A stretch of DNA of 57,364 nt from positions 1 to 57,364 of the forward strand of contig JAAVTG010000253.1 in the NCBI GenBank assembly GCA_011947345.1, in the 5' to 3' direction. Shown one piece after another: positions 31,711 to 42,891 of the stretch. The stretch's first letter is position 1; every line of letters begins with the position of its first letter. This DNA comes from Phytophthora quininea (Eukaryota; Oomycota; Peronosporomycetes; Peronosporales; Peronosporaceae). Made by a program: the position numbers and the translations under genes. The notes beneath the pieces were generated by a model. The model did not search any database and was not told the DNA's origin. It worked only from the letters and a program-made list of their open reading frames with translations.

Positions 31711-32653
31711 AATATCTTCTTGTCTTTGTGACGGTGTTGCCGTCAGCGGCAGCACATTGCCGCCGACAGCAACCACGTCAGAAAAATTATATTGCATATG
31801 GCTTCAAGGCTATCCTAAATACATGGATTCTAGCGTTCAACATTGGGATTCGCAAGAATACTCCGTCCCATAATCATGATTTTGATTGGTCTAAAATCAT
31901 CATGATTTGAAAGAATCCAGTTATTGATGGATTTTGATTATGGGACGCATCAAGAAGATTCAAGATTCGAGCTACGTTTCCAGTTAGGAGCTGTTCATTG
32001 GTAGATTTAGGATTCATATGGACTTAGAGAATTGATAGGCTTTAGGATGGGAACTGGATTTCCCTTTGCGTTTCCCCAACGCGCGCTAGTAAGATAAACC
32101 TGCCAGATCAATTTCACTTCTCAATTTACTCTCCAAGTGCCAAGGCTCCTCCTCCCTCCGACTACAGCTCCGCTCGCAGCAACACCGCCGTCTCGCTCAA
32201 CGCTCCTCACCCGCGCTAGTTGTTACAGTCTTCGCCTGCAACTCCATATTCATACTCAGTTTTTTCCTCTTGTCCAGAACGGTCGTCAACGTTTTCACTC
32301 CTTCAGAGCTACTTGGTGTTGATGCTGGAGGTAATCGATGCTTCAACGTGCACTTATCGATTTGTAGCACTCCTGAACAAGAGTATTCTGCTTGGATTCA
32401 GCGTTGGGTGATGAATTATTCCATCAAGCAGCCTGGAAGTAACCTCACGAAGGCCTGTTAAAACGCGCATTCGTTGATAGTGTTGTAAGTTTTGCACAAG
32501 ATTAATCGTCATACTGCCATCGTCGTCGGCGACAACTATTGTCAGATACCTGCGTTGACATTGCCCTCATTGACTGTGATTCCGTGCACCCTGACGTCAC
32601 ATCTTCCGCTTGTCGACATTATCGAATTTAAGCCGTGGTGGTGTTAGATCTTC
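31711..32653. other. No confident gene; contains a small inverted-repeat element
   Basis: About 940 bp. The only defined structure is the 84-bp element at 31864-31947. Short plus-strand frames near 32270-32460 have some protein-like composition but no recognisable domain. Confidence 0.35.
31864..31947. repeat. MITE-like 84-bp inverted-repeat element
   Basis: Ends CGTCCCATAATCA and TGATTATGGGACG are perfect 13-bp inverted repeats around an AT-rich centre containing repeated ATCATGATT words. Size and ends fit a miniature non-autonomous transposon; no target duplication could be fixed with certainty. Confidence 0.5.
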
Positions 32654-33286
32654 TTACACGCTGTCGAAGGTGAACAATGTGGGCTCACCTCCAATCACCT
32701 TGAAGGTGTCCGAGGTGCCTTCGTACATGACCAGATTGCCGAACAAACCTTTCGAATATCCGCGGTGCACAAAGCGATACGTGCCTGCTACACTTGTGCG
32801 TCCCCCGATCAGATGTTCCACTCGCAGGTATTCTTGCTCTAAGAGACGAGATGACGTTTCCAGTGGTAGCGAACGTCCCAGTGCGCAACCGTCATGATAG
32901 TTTTGTAGGAATCGTCAGCGTTGAGCTTCTGGACATCGCAAAGGACGTGACGTTGGAGAGCGCGTTTTTCGGATGAGCTCCAGCGAAGACAGCAGACGCC
33001 ACGCTACCGATGGTGTACGAGCTTTTGGGTTGTGTACGCACGTCTTCAAAGTCTCCCAACACCGGTGTAGAGTCCATGACGACACCCGTTTGCAGTGTTT
33101 CGAGGAGTCGCGGTCAATTTGCAGTGGCGAGGGACCAACGTCAAGAGGTTTGGTCGGATCTGCCACGAACGCAGCTACGCGGGTCAATTCCTGCTGCACT
33201 GCAGCGAGCTGGTTGGGTCCAAACAACGTCGAGGCGGACTCGAATATGGGGGAATGCTGTTTGATAACATTTTGTGTCGTTTCCAT
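32654..33286 (-). pseudogene. Unrecognised gene fragment, two frame breaks
   Basis: From the ATG at 33286: METTQNVIKQHSPIFESAS and FGPNQLAAVQQELTRVAAFV. A frame change near 33080 leads to DSTPVLGDFEDVRTQPKSSY and IGSVASAVFAGAHPKNALS, and another near 32895 to GGRTSVAGTYRFVHRGYSK, LFGNLVMYEGTSDTFKVIG and a stop at 32654. The composition is that of a conserved globular protein, in contrast to the shadow frames here. I cannot name the family. It lies immediately upstream of CF6 on the opposite strand. Confidence 0.4.
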
Positions 33287-33480
33287 ACGGTGCAGGGTTT
33301 ACTGCAGAACGAACAACGTGGACGTACAGTCAGCAGCCAGTATTACTCGTTTACCTCGTAGGATTGGTTGATCTTTTGATTGCGCTGCCGATGCAAGCAA
33401 TAATGACGCAGTGCTTGATCTCGTTCCAAGATGGGATCGATTGATTTCGAAGTTGAAAAAAGATGCATGAGTTTCAAAGT

Positions 33481-33488
33481 GTAGCCAT
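33481..33488 (+). promoter_or_regulatory. GTAGCCAT octamer upstream of CF6
   Basis: GTAGCCAT lies 18 bp before the position of the lost start codon; the same octamer or its complement precedes CF7, CF10, CF11, CF12 and the METTL18/DCAF1 pair. No GGTTAC palindrome is visible here. Confidence 0.35.
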
Positions 33489-33506
33489 ACGTGCTGAAGA
33501 CAAAAA

Positions 33507-34946
33507 ATCCCGACGTTGACCGAGGTATATGAGCAGCTCCTGGGACGTTGTCCGCTCTCGGAGATAGACAAGAACTGCAACAGCCTTCTAGCAGAAATCT
33601 TCTTGTCTATGAGCAAAGCGGTAAAAGACCTAGAGTCAAGGTTCTCCAAGTTAGAGGAGGCCAGAGCCAAATTACAGACGGATCCTGTCAAACGTGCTGG
33701 GCTTTTGGTGACAATAGACTTGGCCTTGGATCTGTATCAGGAACTGCAAGAGAAATTAAGCCAGATGATGACCAATACTGGAACTCTCAACAAGAAAAGG
33801 AAACTAGTTGAAGCCACAGAGGAGAACCGACGCGACCCGATTATTTTGGTAGATTCCAGTGAAACGGAGACCGAAGACGATGGTATTGAAAATATGTTCA
33901 CTCACGCAGCAGAGACGGAAGCTTCTGATGGAATCGAGGCTACTAATGGTTCATTGAGCGTCGACGTTGAGAAGGAACCAAAACTCCAAGCATCGCCGAG
34001 TGCTCCTGTCGCTGCCGAGCCAAGTCACGATAACACACTCTCTTGACCTTTTCAAAAAATGGACGGGGAATGCACACATCGGAGCAGGGACTATCATCCT
34101 TTGGTCGTTCGGATTAAAGATCTGGTCGCTTGGGCGAGTGAGGAGGCCCAATTGCATTTTTCCCGCCTGAGATGCATCCAAATGTTCGCCAAGGCAACCC
34201 CACGTACAAGGCAAACACTTAGATTTCGACGGTACACAAATTATGTTACAGTAACGAGATCTCCAGCATTTGGCCGTACGTGAAATTATTATTTAGGCGA
34301 ATCGATGATTTGGCGCGAGTTTTTGGACAGTTTGAATCGAGGCAGCGCAGCGTTCATCCGAATCGATGAGGCCAAGGAGAAATTGATTGTCAAGAACAAT
34401 ATGTTTGTGCTAAACGCTGAGGAATTTATATGTTTACCATTGGAAGAGCGACTTGAGCCCATGACTTCAGTGATACGATTCCTCCGGGCCGAGATCGCAG
34501 TGGAGTCGAGTCTTCGTCGCTTCGCCACTGTTCTGAGAGCGCTCATGAGGCTCGTGGGGAACGTTTTGAACGACCTATTTCAGGCGAGTCTGCGGACAAC
34601 GTATCAAGAGTTCCGAAATGTTGTTCGGCTTTTCGCTAGCCGAGCATCGAATCGTGACCAGCGGAGCCAACTCCGACTGTGAGTTATCAATGCAAATGTT
34701 TTTGTTTGGAGTATGTACTGACGCTTGTGTGAAAGTCTCTCGTCCTTTCGGACAGAATGGCTGCGAAGAAAACCATTGAGCCCGGCGGAACGAACATCCA
34801 TGTTGAACAAGTTCACTGTGTTTAGCTCAACCAAAAGAAAAAGGTTGTTTTTTACCGAGCTTCGAACTCCAAACTCGTATCGACATGCGTCTACATATGG
34901 CTACGATGGCATTGAAGCATTTAGAGATGAGGTTACGTATTTTTAG
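33507..34946 (+). pseudogene. Cluster family CF6, start codon lost
   Basis: Aligning with CF7 places the start at 33507, where ATGGCG has become ATCCCG; the following ACG-TTG still matches. The N-terminal domain is intact (VYEQLLGRCPLSEIDKNCNSLL... RFSKLEEARAKLQ... LDLYQELQEKLSQMM) and joins a KKRKLVEA basic patch and acidic linker. The first half of module 1 is missing: the frame jumps near 34045 to YHPLVVRIKDLVAWASEEAQ. Module 2 (LDSLNRGSAAFIRIDEAKEK, LPLEERLEPMTSVIRFLRAE...YQEFRNVVRLFASRASN) has a frame change in a T run near 34320. The last exon begins LSSFRTEWLRRKPLSPAERT, like the CF7 end. No in-frame ATG replaces the start before MSKAVKD, mid-domain. Confidence 0.6.
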
Positions 34947-34970
34947 GATGTAGCCATTTTGAAGGTTACA
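34932..34970 (+). promoter_or_regulatory. Promoter motifs of CF7
   Basis: GGTTAC at 34932-34937, GTAGCCAT at 34951-34958 and GGTTAC at 34965-34970, the last ending 16 bp before the ATG. The hexamers are in direct rather than inverted order here. Confidence 0.45.
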
Positions 34971-34986
34971 AAGATTATTTGAATGA

Positions 34987-36502
34987 ATGGCGACGCTCGA
35001 GGAGACTCTGGCGCTGTATGAACAGCTCCTGCGGCTTTGTCCGGCGCCGCAACTGCGCAAGAACTGCAACGTTGTATTAGCTGAAGGAATGTCATCCGTC
35101 AGCCAAGCAGTCGACGATGTTACCTCGGCGTTTGCCAAGCTGGAGGAGGTTCGCGACGCAGTAACCAAGTTACAGTCAGGGTCTGCAGAGCGAAGTGCCA
35201 GTCTGGTGGCGGCTGTGGAGTCTACAACGCGTCTGCATGCAGAATTGAATGATAGCTTGAAACAGTTTACGACAGTCAACCAGGTACCAGTCAATTATTG
35301 GAGCGTAAATATTACAGTGACCTACTAACCACCTCAACGTTTTAGGATGTTAAGCCGCCAAAGAGAACAAGAAAACAAATGGAAATTGCACGCGAGGAGA
35401 TGAAGCACAGTCGTGATCATTCAGGAGCTTCGAGTGACAATTCTGGGTCGGAGACTGAAGATGAGACCGCAGGCAGCGAAGTGGCTTGGAAGCAGGTGAA
35501 GAAAGCGAAGACTTTAAGCTGCGCAATGATCAGCACAGCGCGTACTGATAAGAAACCAGAGTCGAAATCTCACTTGGTTACTGCACAAAATGGCAATTGT
35601 GACTATTCGCCAGGAATCGATTACAACAGCGCTGTCAAGGAAGTGGATATGTTGCCGGTACACGACCGGATTCGTCGAATGCCGGAGCTTCTTCGTTCGC
35701 TGGAAGAGGAAATGGCAAGTGGAAAGTGGAGCGGGAGCCCTGGCCCTGTGGTCAGTCGGTTTAACTACATTATGTCCTGGGTGAGCGAAGCAGCGCAACA
35801 ACAACAGCCCCTCGATATATATTTTGGCTACTTGAGGGCTCTACAGACATTCTCAACTACCGTCGTCCAAAATTCGTCTCGAAAAGTTGGGCTGTTGAGG
35901 TACGCCTTCAAGTTTTTAAGCCTGCAGTTATATTTTTTTATAGCTTAACGTGCCATGCCAATGCTCTGCGTTCAGACGAATCGAAGATTTGGCACTCGTG
36001 TTGGACAGTTTGACTCCAGGAAGCGAGGCATTCAGCGTCGTTGACGAAGCTGATCGGAAAGTGATTGTTCAAAACAATATTTTCCGGAGAAGTGCTGAGA
36101 ACCTGGTTCAAGTATCATCAGAAGAGCGGGCCCAGCGCATGGATGCGATGTTGAAGGTTGTGCGCGCGGAGACAGCCCAGGAGTTGAGTCCCAGTCGCAC
36201 CTTTGTCGCTATAAAAACCATGAAGGAAATTGTGCGATGTTTCCTATGCGACCCGGTTACGCCAGACCTGCTCGTCAAGTATCAGCACTTCGCGACTGTC
36301 ATTCGTATTTTCGCCTGTCGGGTTGCCAACAATAACCACAGGAACCAGCTACGACGGTAACCTTTTCGTGCAGTCTTTATTGAGGAATGTTTCTGACTCA
36401 TTGTTTTTAAGCCTTTCTTCACTGTTGTCGGAGTGGTTGGAAACAACGCCAGACCAGCGCAGATCATTACTCAAGAGATTCTCGGCGTTTTTGAAATATT
36501 AG
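34987..36502 (+). CDS. Cluster family CF7, intact four-exon gene (440 aa)
   Basis: Best-preserved member. Exons 34987-35283, 35346-35899, 35976-36356 and 36412-36502 sum to 1323 bp, exactly 441 codons, with GT-AG introns of 62, 76 and 55 bp. Intron 1 is phase 0; introns 2 and 3 are phase 2. The N-terminal domain (ALYEQLLRLCPAPQLRKNCNVVL... AFAKLEEVRDAVTKL... LHAELNDSLKQF) is exon 1. Exon 2 has the basic PPKRTRKQ patch, an acidic linker with GSEVAWKQV, and module 1 (MLPVHDRIRRMPELLRSL...FNYIMSWVSEAAQQQQPLDIYF). Exon 3 is module 2 (LALVLDSLTPGSEAF...SEERAQRMDAMLKVVRAE...YQHFATVIRIFACRV). Exon 4 is a short last helix ending FLKY. No signal peptide or membrane helix. Function unknown; predicted nuclear and all-helical. 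It should be the reference for the family. Confidence 0.8.
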
Positions 36503-36557
36503 GATCATTGCTAAACAAACCCTGTACTGGACGTTATGTGGCCAATTACGATGGATC

Positions 36558-38196
36558 TTACAATTTCCAGCTTGCGATTTTTCTCAGGTATTTGGGCCTT
36601 TTCTTGACTTGGAGTTGCTCGACGTGGCTCTTCAGAGTCATTACACACTTATACAACTCGCGGTTTTGACGCGGTTCCCATCGTACCGCTGCGTGGTTGA
36701 TAATCGCCTCCATCCAGTTGATGCATTTCGATGCATCTCCTGATTTCATATGGCCTACTTGCCACTGGCTAATTTGAAGCTGGAGGAAAGCTGCGCGAGC
36801 CTGAATATCTGCAAGTTGCTGTTGAGCTCTGGGCGTTGGTTCATCCAACAGGATCTCATGCATCTGATCCGCCAGACCAAGATGATCTCAACGATAAAAC
36901 ATGTCAATTTTGTGAGTATGGAGATTCAAGGCAATTTGTTCGTACCTGGCCATTGTTCGCTGAGCGTTGCTGATCGGCATTTGGGCTGCGATTTTGCGTA
37001 TTCCGTCAGCAAAGAGATGATATAGACGAATGTCCCGGTCATCTCGATCGTTTTTCATCCACCCAGCTACCACTTCCATTTCTGCGCGTAGGTCTCTTGA
37101 GTGAGTGTTGCTTATACTCGACGCTGTTTATCTCTTGAATGCCACGAGGAGTCGAAGGAGATGCTTCTTTCTTTCAGCGCATTCCGTTTCATTTAGCTGT
37201 GGAACAAGCTTAATGAAACATTTTCCATGGGAAAAGCTGCTGCTTCGTCCTGCAGTAGGCACCCCACTAGGCGTGATACTACTAGTAGTATCAATTTCTG
37301 GGTTGCACTTGATTTCGATGATGGAATGAGAGAGCTGGTACATAAGCCTGCCGACAAATAAAAGCAAGTAGCACAAAAATGTCAAGCCACGCAAGCTAGC
37401 TAGTGGTAAGGAATTATGGGTACCTGTAGAGCTGATCTTTTTGGCTTGGATCAGGAATACGCTTCAAGTAGGCGTCTAGAGTATCCATATAGTTTGTGTA
37501 AACAGGATAGTCCTCGACGATGCTCAAGTGCTGGCCGACCAGGCGAACCCAATTCGCGATCATCTGCAGCGTTGCGCGCACTTGATAACGCTGTTCACCC
37601 GTTTGGTCGTAGTCCATGAGGTCGCTTAATGCCAGTAGAGTTTTCGGCATTAAAGCTACTCGATCTGTCAGTGGTAATCCATTTGCAGTAGCGACGAGCT
37701 TGTGGTAGAAATTGGGAGTGCCATCAACACGAGAAGCATCCGACGTTAGCCATACAACATTTGCATCTCCCCGAGCGGTCTTTCTGGGCTGTATTGTCTT
37801 CTCGGCGGTGACAAATGTTACAGGGTTTTCCATCGGCTGGTTGGCGTTCTGTCAAAATAGTTGTAAGTATTCTGAGCATTTTTCGGGGTCCCAAGCTTAT
37901 GATTCTACCGTACCTTTGTCATTAAGGAAAGCACAGTTCTCAACTGTATCCCAAGTTCGACATCTAAATCCATGGTGGCATCGATTTCCGTCGTCAACTG
38001 TGAACCAGTGGAGACTGTCGACCGTCCAAGTTTGGTTACAGCGTCCCGAATCTCTTGTAGCTTGGCAAACGCTGCTGTCGCATCATCCAGCGTGTGATTT
38101 ATTGACGATAAATGCTCCCGTAATTCTTCGGTGCAGCTGCTGTGGAGTTCATTCGCAGGTATTTAGAATGCGCTCGTACAGTGCCGTAGTCTCCAT
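36558..38196 (-). pseudogene. Cluster family CF8, frameshift and nonsense codon
   Basis: ATG 38196 (METTALYERILN). A one-base shift near 38155 leads to NELHSSCTEELREHL, AAFAKLQEIRDAVTKL and a splice donor after LMTK. Exon 2 has a linker and module 1 (LPLTDRVALMPKTLLALSD...LQMIANWVRLVGQHLSIVEDY), ending DQLYR at GTACCC. Exon 3 gives module 2 (VPQLNETECAERKKHLLRLLVAFKR), then an in-frame TAA at about 37128, after which the same frame continues (AEMEVVAGWMKNDRDDRDIRLYHLF). The last exon is the terminal module (MHEILLDEPTPRAQQQLADIQARAAFLQLQI...HAAVRWEPRQNRELYKC), ending at 36558 after IASWKL. A perfect 18-bp palindrome lies in exon 3. Divergent from CF9. Confidence 0.65.
37275..37292. repeat. 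Perfect 18-bp palindrome
   Basis: GATACTACT followed by its exact reverse complement, within module 2 of CF8. Could form a small cruciform; may be chance within coding sequence. Confidence 0.6.
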
Positions 38197-38265
38197 CAGC
38201 CAACGAAATGTAATGGGTTACGCTAAAAGAGTAACCTTTGACAACTTTCGCACCAATCGTCGGCG
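38197..38265. promoter_or_regulatory. Divergent promoter of CF8/CF9 with GGTTAC palindrome
   Basis: The 69-bp space between opposite start codons carries GGTTAC (38216-38221), a 9-base spacer GCTAAAAGA and GTAACC (38231-38236). The spacer resembles that of the METTL18/DCAF1 palindrome (TCAAACAGA). It lies 20 bp from the CF8 start and 29 bp from the CF9 start. Confidence 0.6.
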
Positions 38266-40674
38266 ATGGCAATGTCGCTGGAAGTTGATGCGCAGTACGA
38301 GCGCATCTTGTCGCTGATGCCGCCCGCTGAACGACGAGTGAGCTGCAGTGGCGTCCTGCAGAGCGAACTGGCAGAACTACACCATGCAGTAAGCGAGGTT
38401 ACGTGGGCTTTGTCGAGACTCCAAGAAGTTCGAAGAGCGGTGACTAAATTGACCAAGAAGCCAACCGCACACAGCTCCAGTCTCGTAGAAGTGATGGACA
38501 GTACGCTGTTACTGCAACAAGAAATGCAACTGAAAATTGCGCAGCTCCCAGTAAGTTGGTTGTGCACACTAGTGCAGACGAAGGTTTAACAGTGGTTACG
38601 GTTTTGGTAGAGTTTAAGAAGAAAGAGACGGCGATCTCAAGGTGCTGACAAGGGAAACACAATCGCAAGCAGAGTTGTTGAAGACAGCGAAACAGAATCG
38701 GAAAGCAATACTTCCTACAATGAAGAGTTCGATTCGGAGTCCGAGACTGATTCGGAATCGGAAGAAGAGTGTAAAAGTGGAAACTCTGCTGCCAAAAAGC
38801 ACCAAGACAACAGAAACATCACTGCGAAATCTGCGGCTAAAGCGACGGTGCTCAATGTTGTGTCGTCGAGTTCTGATTCAAGCTTTGAATCAGACTCGGA
38901 GGAGGAAAGCAACGGTGACACTGGAAGATCGCTGATGCTGAATCCGTTAGCACCTGAAGTGCGAGAGAAAAATTCCGCTGCTTTGGATGGAAACACGGTT
39001 GATACGAGAGGAAACCTCCGGTTAAGTAAGACGTATGCCCAGATGATGGAGCAATTGGACGGCATGCCAGTCCAGGAGAGGGATCAGCATGTTGCTGAAG
39101 TGCTTGAAGCATTGACGGAGCTGCTGGATCAATATGGATTCATTCAATTGCAGGAGAGTCACGCGACGGTGATAATGGAATTAGTGGCGAAGTGGGCAGC
39201 CCAACGGAATGGAGCGAAAAATCTCGTGGAAGTGTTTCATAAATTTTCGTCAACCATGACTGCATTCATAAGACAACTCCCGCACGGTTTTGACAAGATC
39301 CAATTGACAAGGTTCGTTATTGAATGTCTGATTGATCTGTTATGTGCTAAGCGTTATGTATGCTCTGTATTCAGTCTGAATTCCAAGTTATCGAACTTGC
39401 TGGTGCATTCACACCCACTGCCAGACTCAGCAGTCCAACAGGTTGAAAGCAGTAGCTACAGTTCTCAGCAGCAATTGCATCCAGTTCGAACAGAACAGCG
39501 GTCGAACACCAGAATCATTAGTCCGAGAGTTTTTTCCTCCGCGGGTACGAGCTACTTCGGCTTTAAATCAACAGCGAGCTAAGCAAGAACGGCTGAGAAA
39601 AGAAGCCGAGTCGAGTCGTCCTGTTTTGTCGGCGACAGTGTCGCATGAACGCAATGAGTTTCCTAGTAATTGCAAGGCTCTTGTTGACAATGCAAAAATG
39701 CTGCCAATGCAAGACAGAATAACTTGCATGCCCGAAGTTATTCGAGCGCTTGAGAGATTGGTTAGAGACGGTGACAACGGCCAATCCCAATGGAAGATAA
39801 TTTACGTAGTTCGGGAGATCATTTCATGGATCGAAAGCGGGATGGATACAAGCATCAACTCCGACACCTATTGCCGCCTAGCGGATATGTTAGTGGCCTA
39901 TGCTAACGAGAGCCCGACGTCGGATCTACTGACCAAGTACGTTTGTGCTCCATGGAGTATCTTGCCTTTTCACCTACTTACACTCGTATTCTGTTGCAAT
40001 TTTTAAATGATAGGCTTGCCAAAGAATTTTATGGTATCGTTTACATGAAGAAGCCACCGATCGTGACTTCCCCATCGCCAACTGTTAATAGTGTTGGTAG
40101 CAGTGATTGTGTAGCTCTTGTCATTGAACTTGCGCCTTTAACTTTCGAAGAAAGGAGGAAACGTATGAATGAGGTGGTTGTAGCTTTCCAGCGCGGACTT
40201 TCAAGCGATTTGACACATTGGCAGCTTACGAGATTGACGAGAGTGATGACCAAAGTGGAGATGTGGATGCTCAACGATCCCCGCGATGTTGAATTGATGA
40301 AGCTGTACAGCACATTGTTCAAAACATTGAGTGGGTACACAACGTATTTCCCCAGAGCCACGTCTGATATGGCGAGGTACGTTTCCCGCGACTGTAAAAT
40401 ACCATACCATTCCTCTCACTTACAGCGTATTATGGCGCAGGTCGTTGGTCCGAATTTCGAAAGTATTGGCGACCCCACTGCTACAAGAAATAAACCGATC
40501 GACTCCTGCCTTCGGGAAACAGCAACGAAGAAACTGTTGTCGATCCTGAAAAATCCTTTGAAGTCACCCAAGACACCAGAGTCGGTATCATCCGAAGACG
40601 ACGATGATATCGGAGGGAGTGAAGCAGCTTGGAAGGCGATCATGGACAATCAAAAGGGTGCCAACAGTGAATAA
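38266..40674 (+). CDS. Cluster family CF9, extended chimeric member
   Basis: Exon 1 (38266-38550): N-terminal domain (AQYERILSLMPPAERRVSCSGVL... ALSRLQEVRRAVTKL... LQQEMQLKIAQLP), phase-0 intron, exon 2 (38611-39311): SLRRKRRRSQG basic patch, long acidic Ser/Glu linker, and module 1 (LDGMPVQERDQHVAEVLEAL...VMELVAKWAAQRNGAK). Exon 3 from 39375 starts like a terminal module but after a frame change near 39440 runs on into another linker and two more modules (MLPMQDRITCMPEVIRALERL...VREIISWIESG; LAPLTFEERRKRMNEVVVAF...VMTKVEMWMLNDPRDVELM), each ending at a phase-2-type donor. It ends in an acidic tail, DDDDIGGSEAAWKAIM, a motif that sits in the linker of other members. It looks like two members joined. 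Stop 40674. Confidence 0.6.
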
Positions 40675-40686
40675 ACATACTTTTAA

Positions 40687-40704
40687 ATGGCTACCCTTCG
40701 TTAC
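40687..40704 (+). promoter_or_regulatory. Promoter motif remnant of CF10
   Basis: ATGGCTAC (40687-40694) followed by CTTCGTTAC, a partial match to the GGTTAC arrangement, 24 bp before the CF10 start. Confidence 0.3.
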
Positions 40705-40727
40705 TACCAGTCAAAACTTATCCGACG

Positions 40728-42688
40728 ATGTTAGATGACGGTGCGAGTTATAAGCGAGTTCTGAAGCTGGTACCTGTGGACAAGTTACAAGTTGGTTGCG
40801 ATGGAGTTTCTGCAACATGAGATATCTGTGGTGAATGGAGCAGTGGATAACATGATTGCTGGGTTTGCGAAGCTGCAGGAGGTTCAGGAGGCGATAAGCA
40901 AACTGCAGCAAGGAGCTTCGTCGATTGGTATGAAAAGTGGGAGTTTGGCCGAGGTGATGAACGACACTGTCTAGTTACAGAAATTCTTGCGAGAAGGATT
41001 GGAGAAGATGATGCCAGCAATGGAAATGAGCAAGTTTGAAATGCAGCGACAGCAATGTTACACCCAGCACATTATGTGTAGCAGATCAGGAATCGCCAGT
41101 ATCATCCGAGCCCGATTGCAAGACAGTATCACCATCGGCGTCGGAGTCGGGGTCCGTGGCAGAATCAGTCGTGTCTTCGATGACGGCCGAAGAAGAACAT
41201 GTACCTAAAGTTCAAGCCCAGAAAGACTATAGGTTCTGTTGTTCAAGGAGTTAGGAATGACGAGCAGCGGTGGTGGGCTAACTCACCACCACACGTGCAA
41301 AAGATTGTTGCTGAATCAAGTTTGCTACCGTTACAAGATCGACGCGCGTTTATTCCGGATATTCTTTGGGGGCTAAAGGCGTCCGTAAATGCAGACCTTG
41401 ATTGTCGACATCAAACCTCTATCAGTACTGCATTGAATACTATAGTGGGGTGGGCCGAAAAAGCTGCTTTACAAGGTAGGAATTTGCATTATGCGTTTTC
41501 AGAATACGAAGGGTACATTTCACGAATACCGTATTTGAGGCAGAAGCAAGAATCAAGCAGGTGCCAATCGGTAGCAATTCCGCCTTTCATAACTAACTCG
41601 TTTTTTTATCAGATCCAATGATAATCTACGCGCTGCGTTGTCCAGGTGGTCGATTATTGATATCACGGCACCATGTCTAGACAATGATTTAGTTCATGGC
41701 CTGGTGGGGCATGTAAACCACAAATCTTTCGAAAAGCGGAGGGGTAAAATCATCAGGATTGTTGCTGCTTTCGCAAGTGGTTTTATCTGCTCGGTGACGA
41801 GCAAAAGCCACGAGTGGTTGGTCTTCTGAAGCTTCTGAAGAAGGTTGCTTGATGGATAAACGAAGGAATTGCCAACCGTGTGCAAAACGCAGCCGCAATA
41901 ACTGTATGTCTATACGGTTGTGCTTACTCTAGGCTAACCCCATGGATTTGGCTATTTCTCAGGTTACGCGAAACGATGCTCGAGATGATGAAAAACATCA
42001 AGCCCCAGAGCCCAGATGCGCCTCGCACAAATTCAACGCGAAGCAGTGGAAGTACTCGAACAGATCCGCCGGTTTCGAGGGAAAGTTCATAAAATCGGCC
42101 TGGTTCGACGAGATTCCGTTTTCGCCAGAATTCATTCGTGGGGATTTCAGTGATGAATCAAGTTTTTTTCTTTACCAAATTCGTTGTCAAGCTGCGGCAA
42201 ACCCATCGTGGTGGTCAATCGGCTTATCATCTCGAAACGTTTGGTTGAAAAGGCGGGGAATTACTCGATCATGTGACTACCGGAAGGAATCCGAGTCAAG
42301 ATCCAACCGTGCACGAATGGGTAATAGCTTTGAGGACGCTCGCTAGTAATGCATACCCAGGAAGTGATGGAGGTTCGAAGAAGAGCCGAAAGCCGTTAAG
42401 CAAGATTAATAGCGTTGGGCGTTGTTTTGGTTATGCGAGCGTAACCTCGACGTGCTGCTCATGGTTACGAAGTCGCGGGGCTTGAGCGACGAGCCCGAAC
42501 GGAAACCTTTCGGTCTTGAAGAGCCTATTGAATGTTTGCGATGGTTTTTCTACGCAGTTGTGCTGACAAGACGTCAAAAGCTCTTGCCTATGAGGCGGCT
42601 CAAGAGACTAAATCAATGTCTAATTACGTTAACGGCACTCTCAAATAGTAGTGAGGTGTTGACGTGGAAGGATGCCTTCGGCAGTTGA
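40728..42688 (+). pseudogene. Cluster family CF10, degenerate
   Basis: ATG 40728 opens MLDDGASYKRVLKLVPVDKLQ, a frame change in a T run near 40812 leads to LQHEISVVNGAVDNM, FAKLQEVQEAISKLQ and EVMNDTV, then an in-frame TAG at 40972 before LQKFLREGLEKMM. Module 1 is well kept at 41290-41560 (SLLPLQDRRAFIPDILWGL...LNTIVGWAEKAALQGRNLHYAF), ending ESSR at a donor. The following module (FEKRRGKIIRIVAAFASGF) and terminal module (ARLAQIQREAVEVLEQIRRF, read in a second frame near 42025) are broken. The tail to 42688 is less clear. Non-functional as a full-length protein because of the nonsense codon and several frame changes. Confidence 0.55.
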
Positions 42689-42891
42689 TGTATATTCGAG
42701 CCGAATACGCGGAGCTCTTGAAGCAGTACGTGCTGGAAGTATCGAGCTTTGGTTGTGTGCTGTGAGACTCAATTTGGTGTGGTTGTCGCTATGAACTAGC
42801 GACACACAAGCTCTGGTGGGTTTGTTTCCCGCATTTTGTATATTCCTCCTAAATCCTGCGGCTCTGATTCGTGAAGGAATATCACCTTTGA
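42689..42891. other. Spacer
   Basis: 200 bp between CF10 and the thioesterase fragment; no feature recognised. Confidence 0.3.

Noticed and set aside
33299..33691. 130-codon minus-strand frame opposite the CF6 N-terminus
   Set aside because: Antisense of the clearly conserved CF6 domain.
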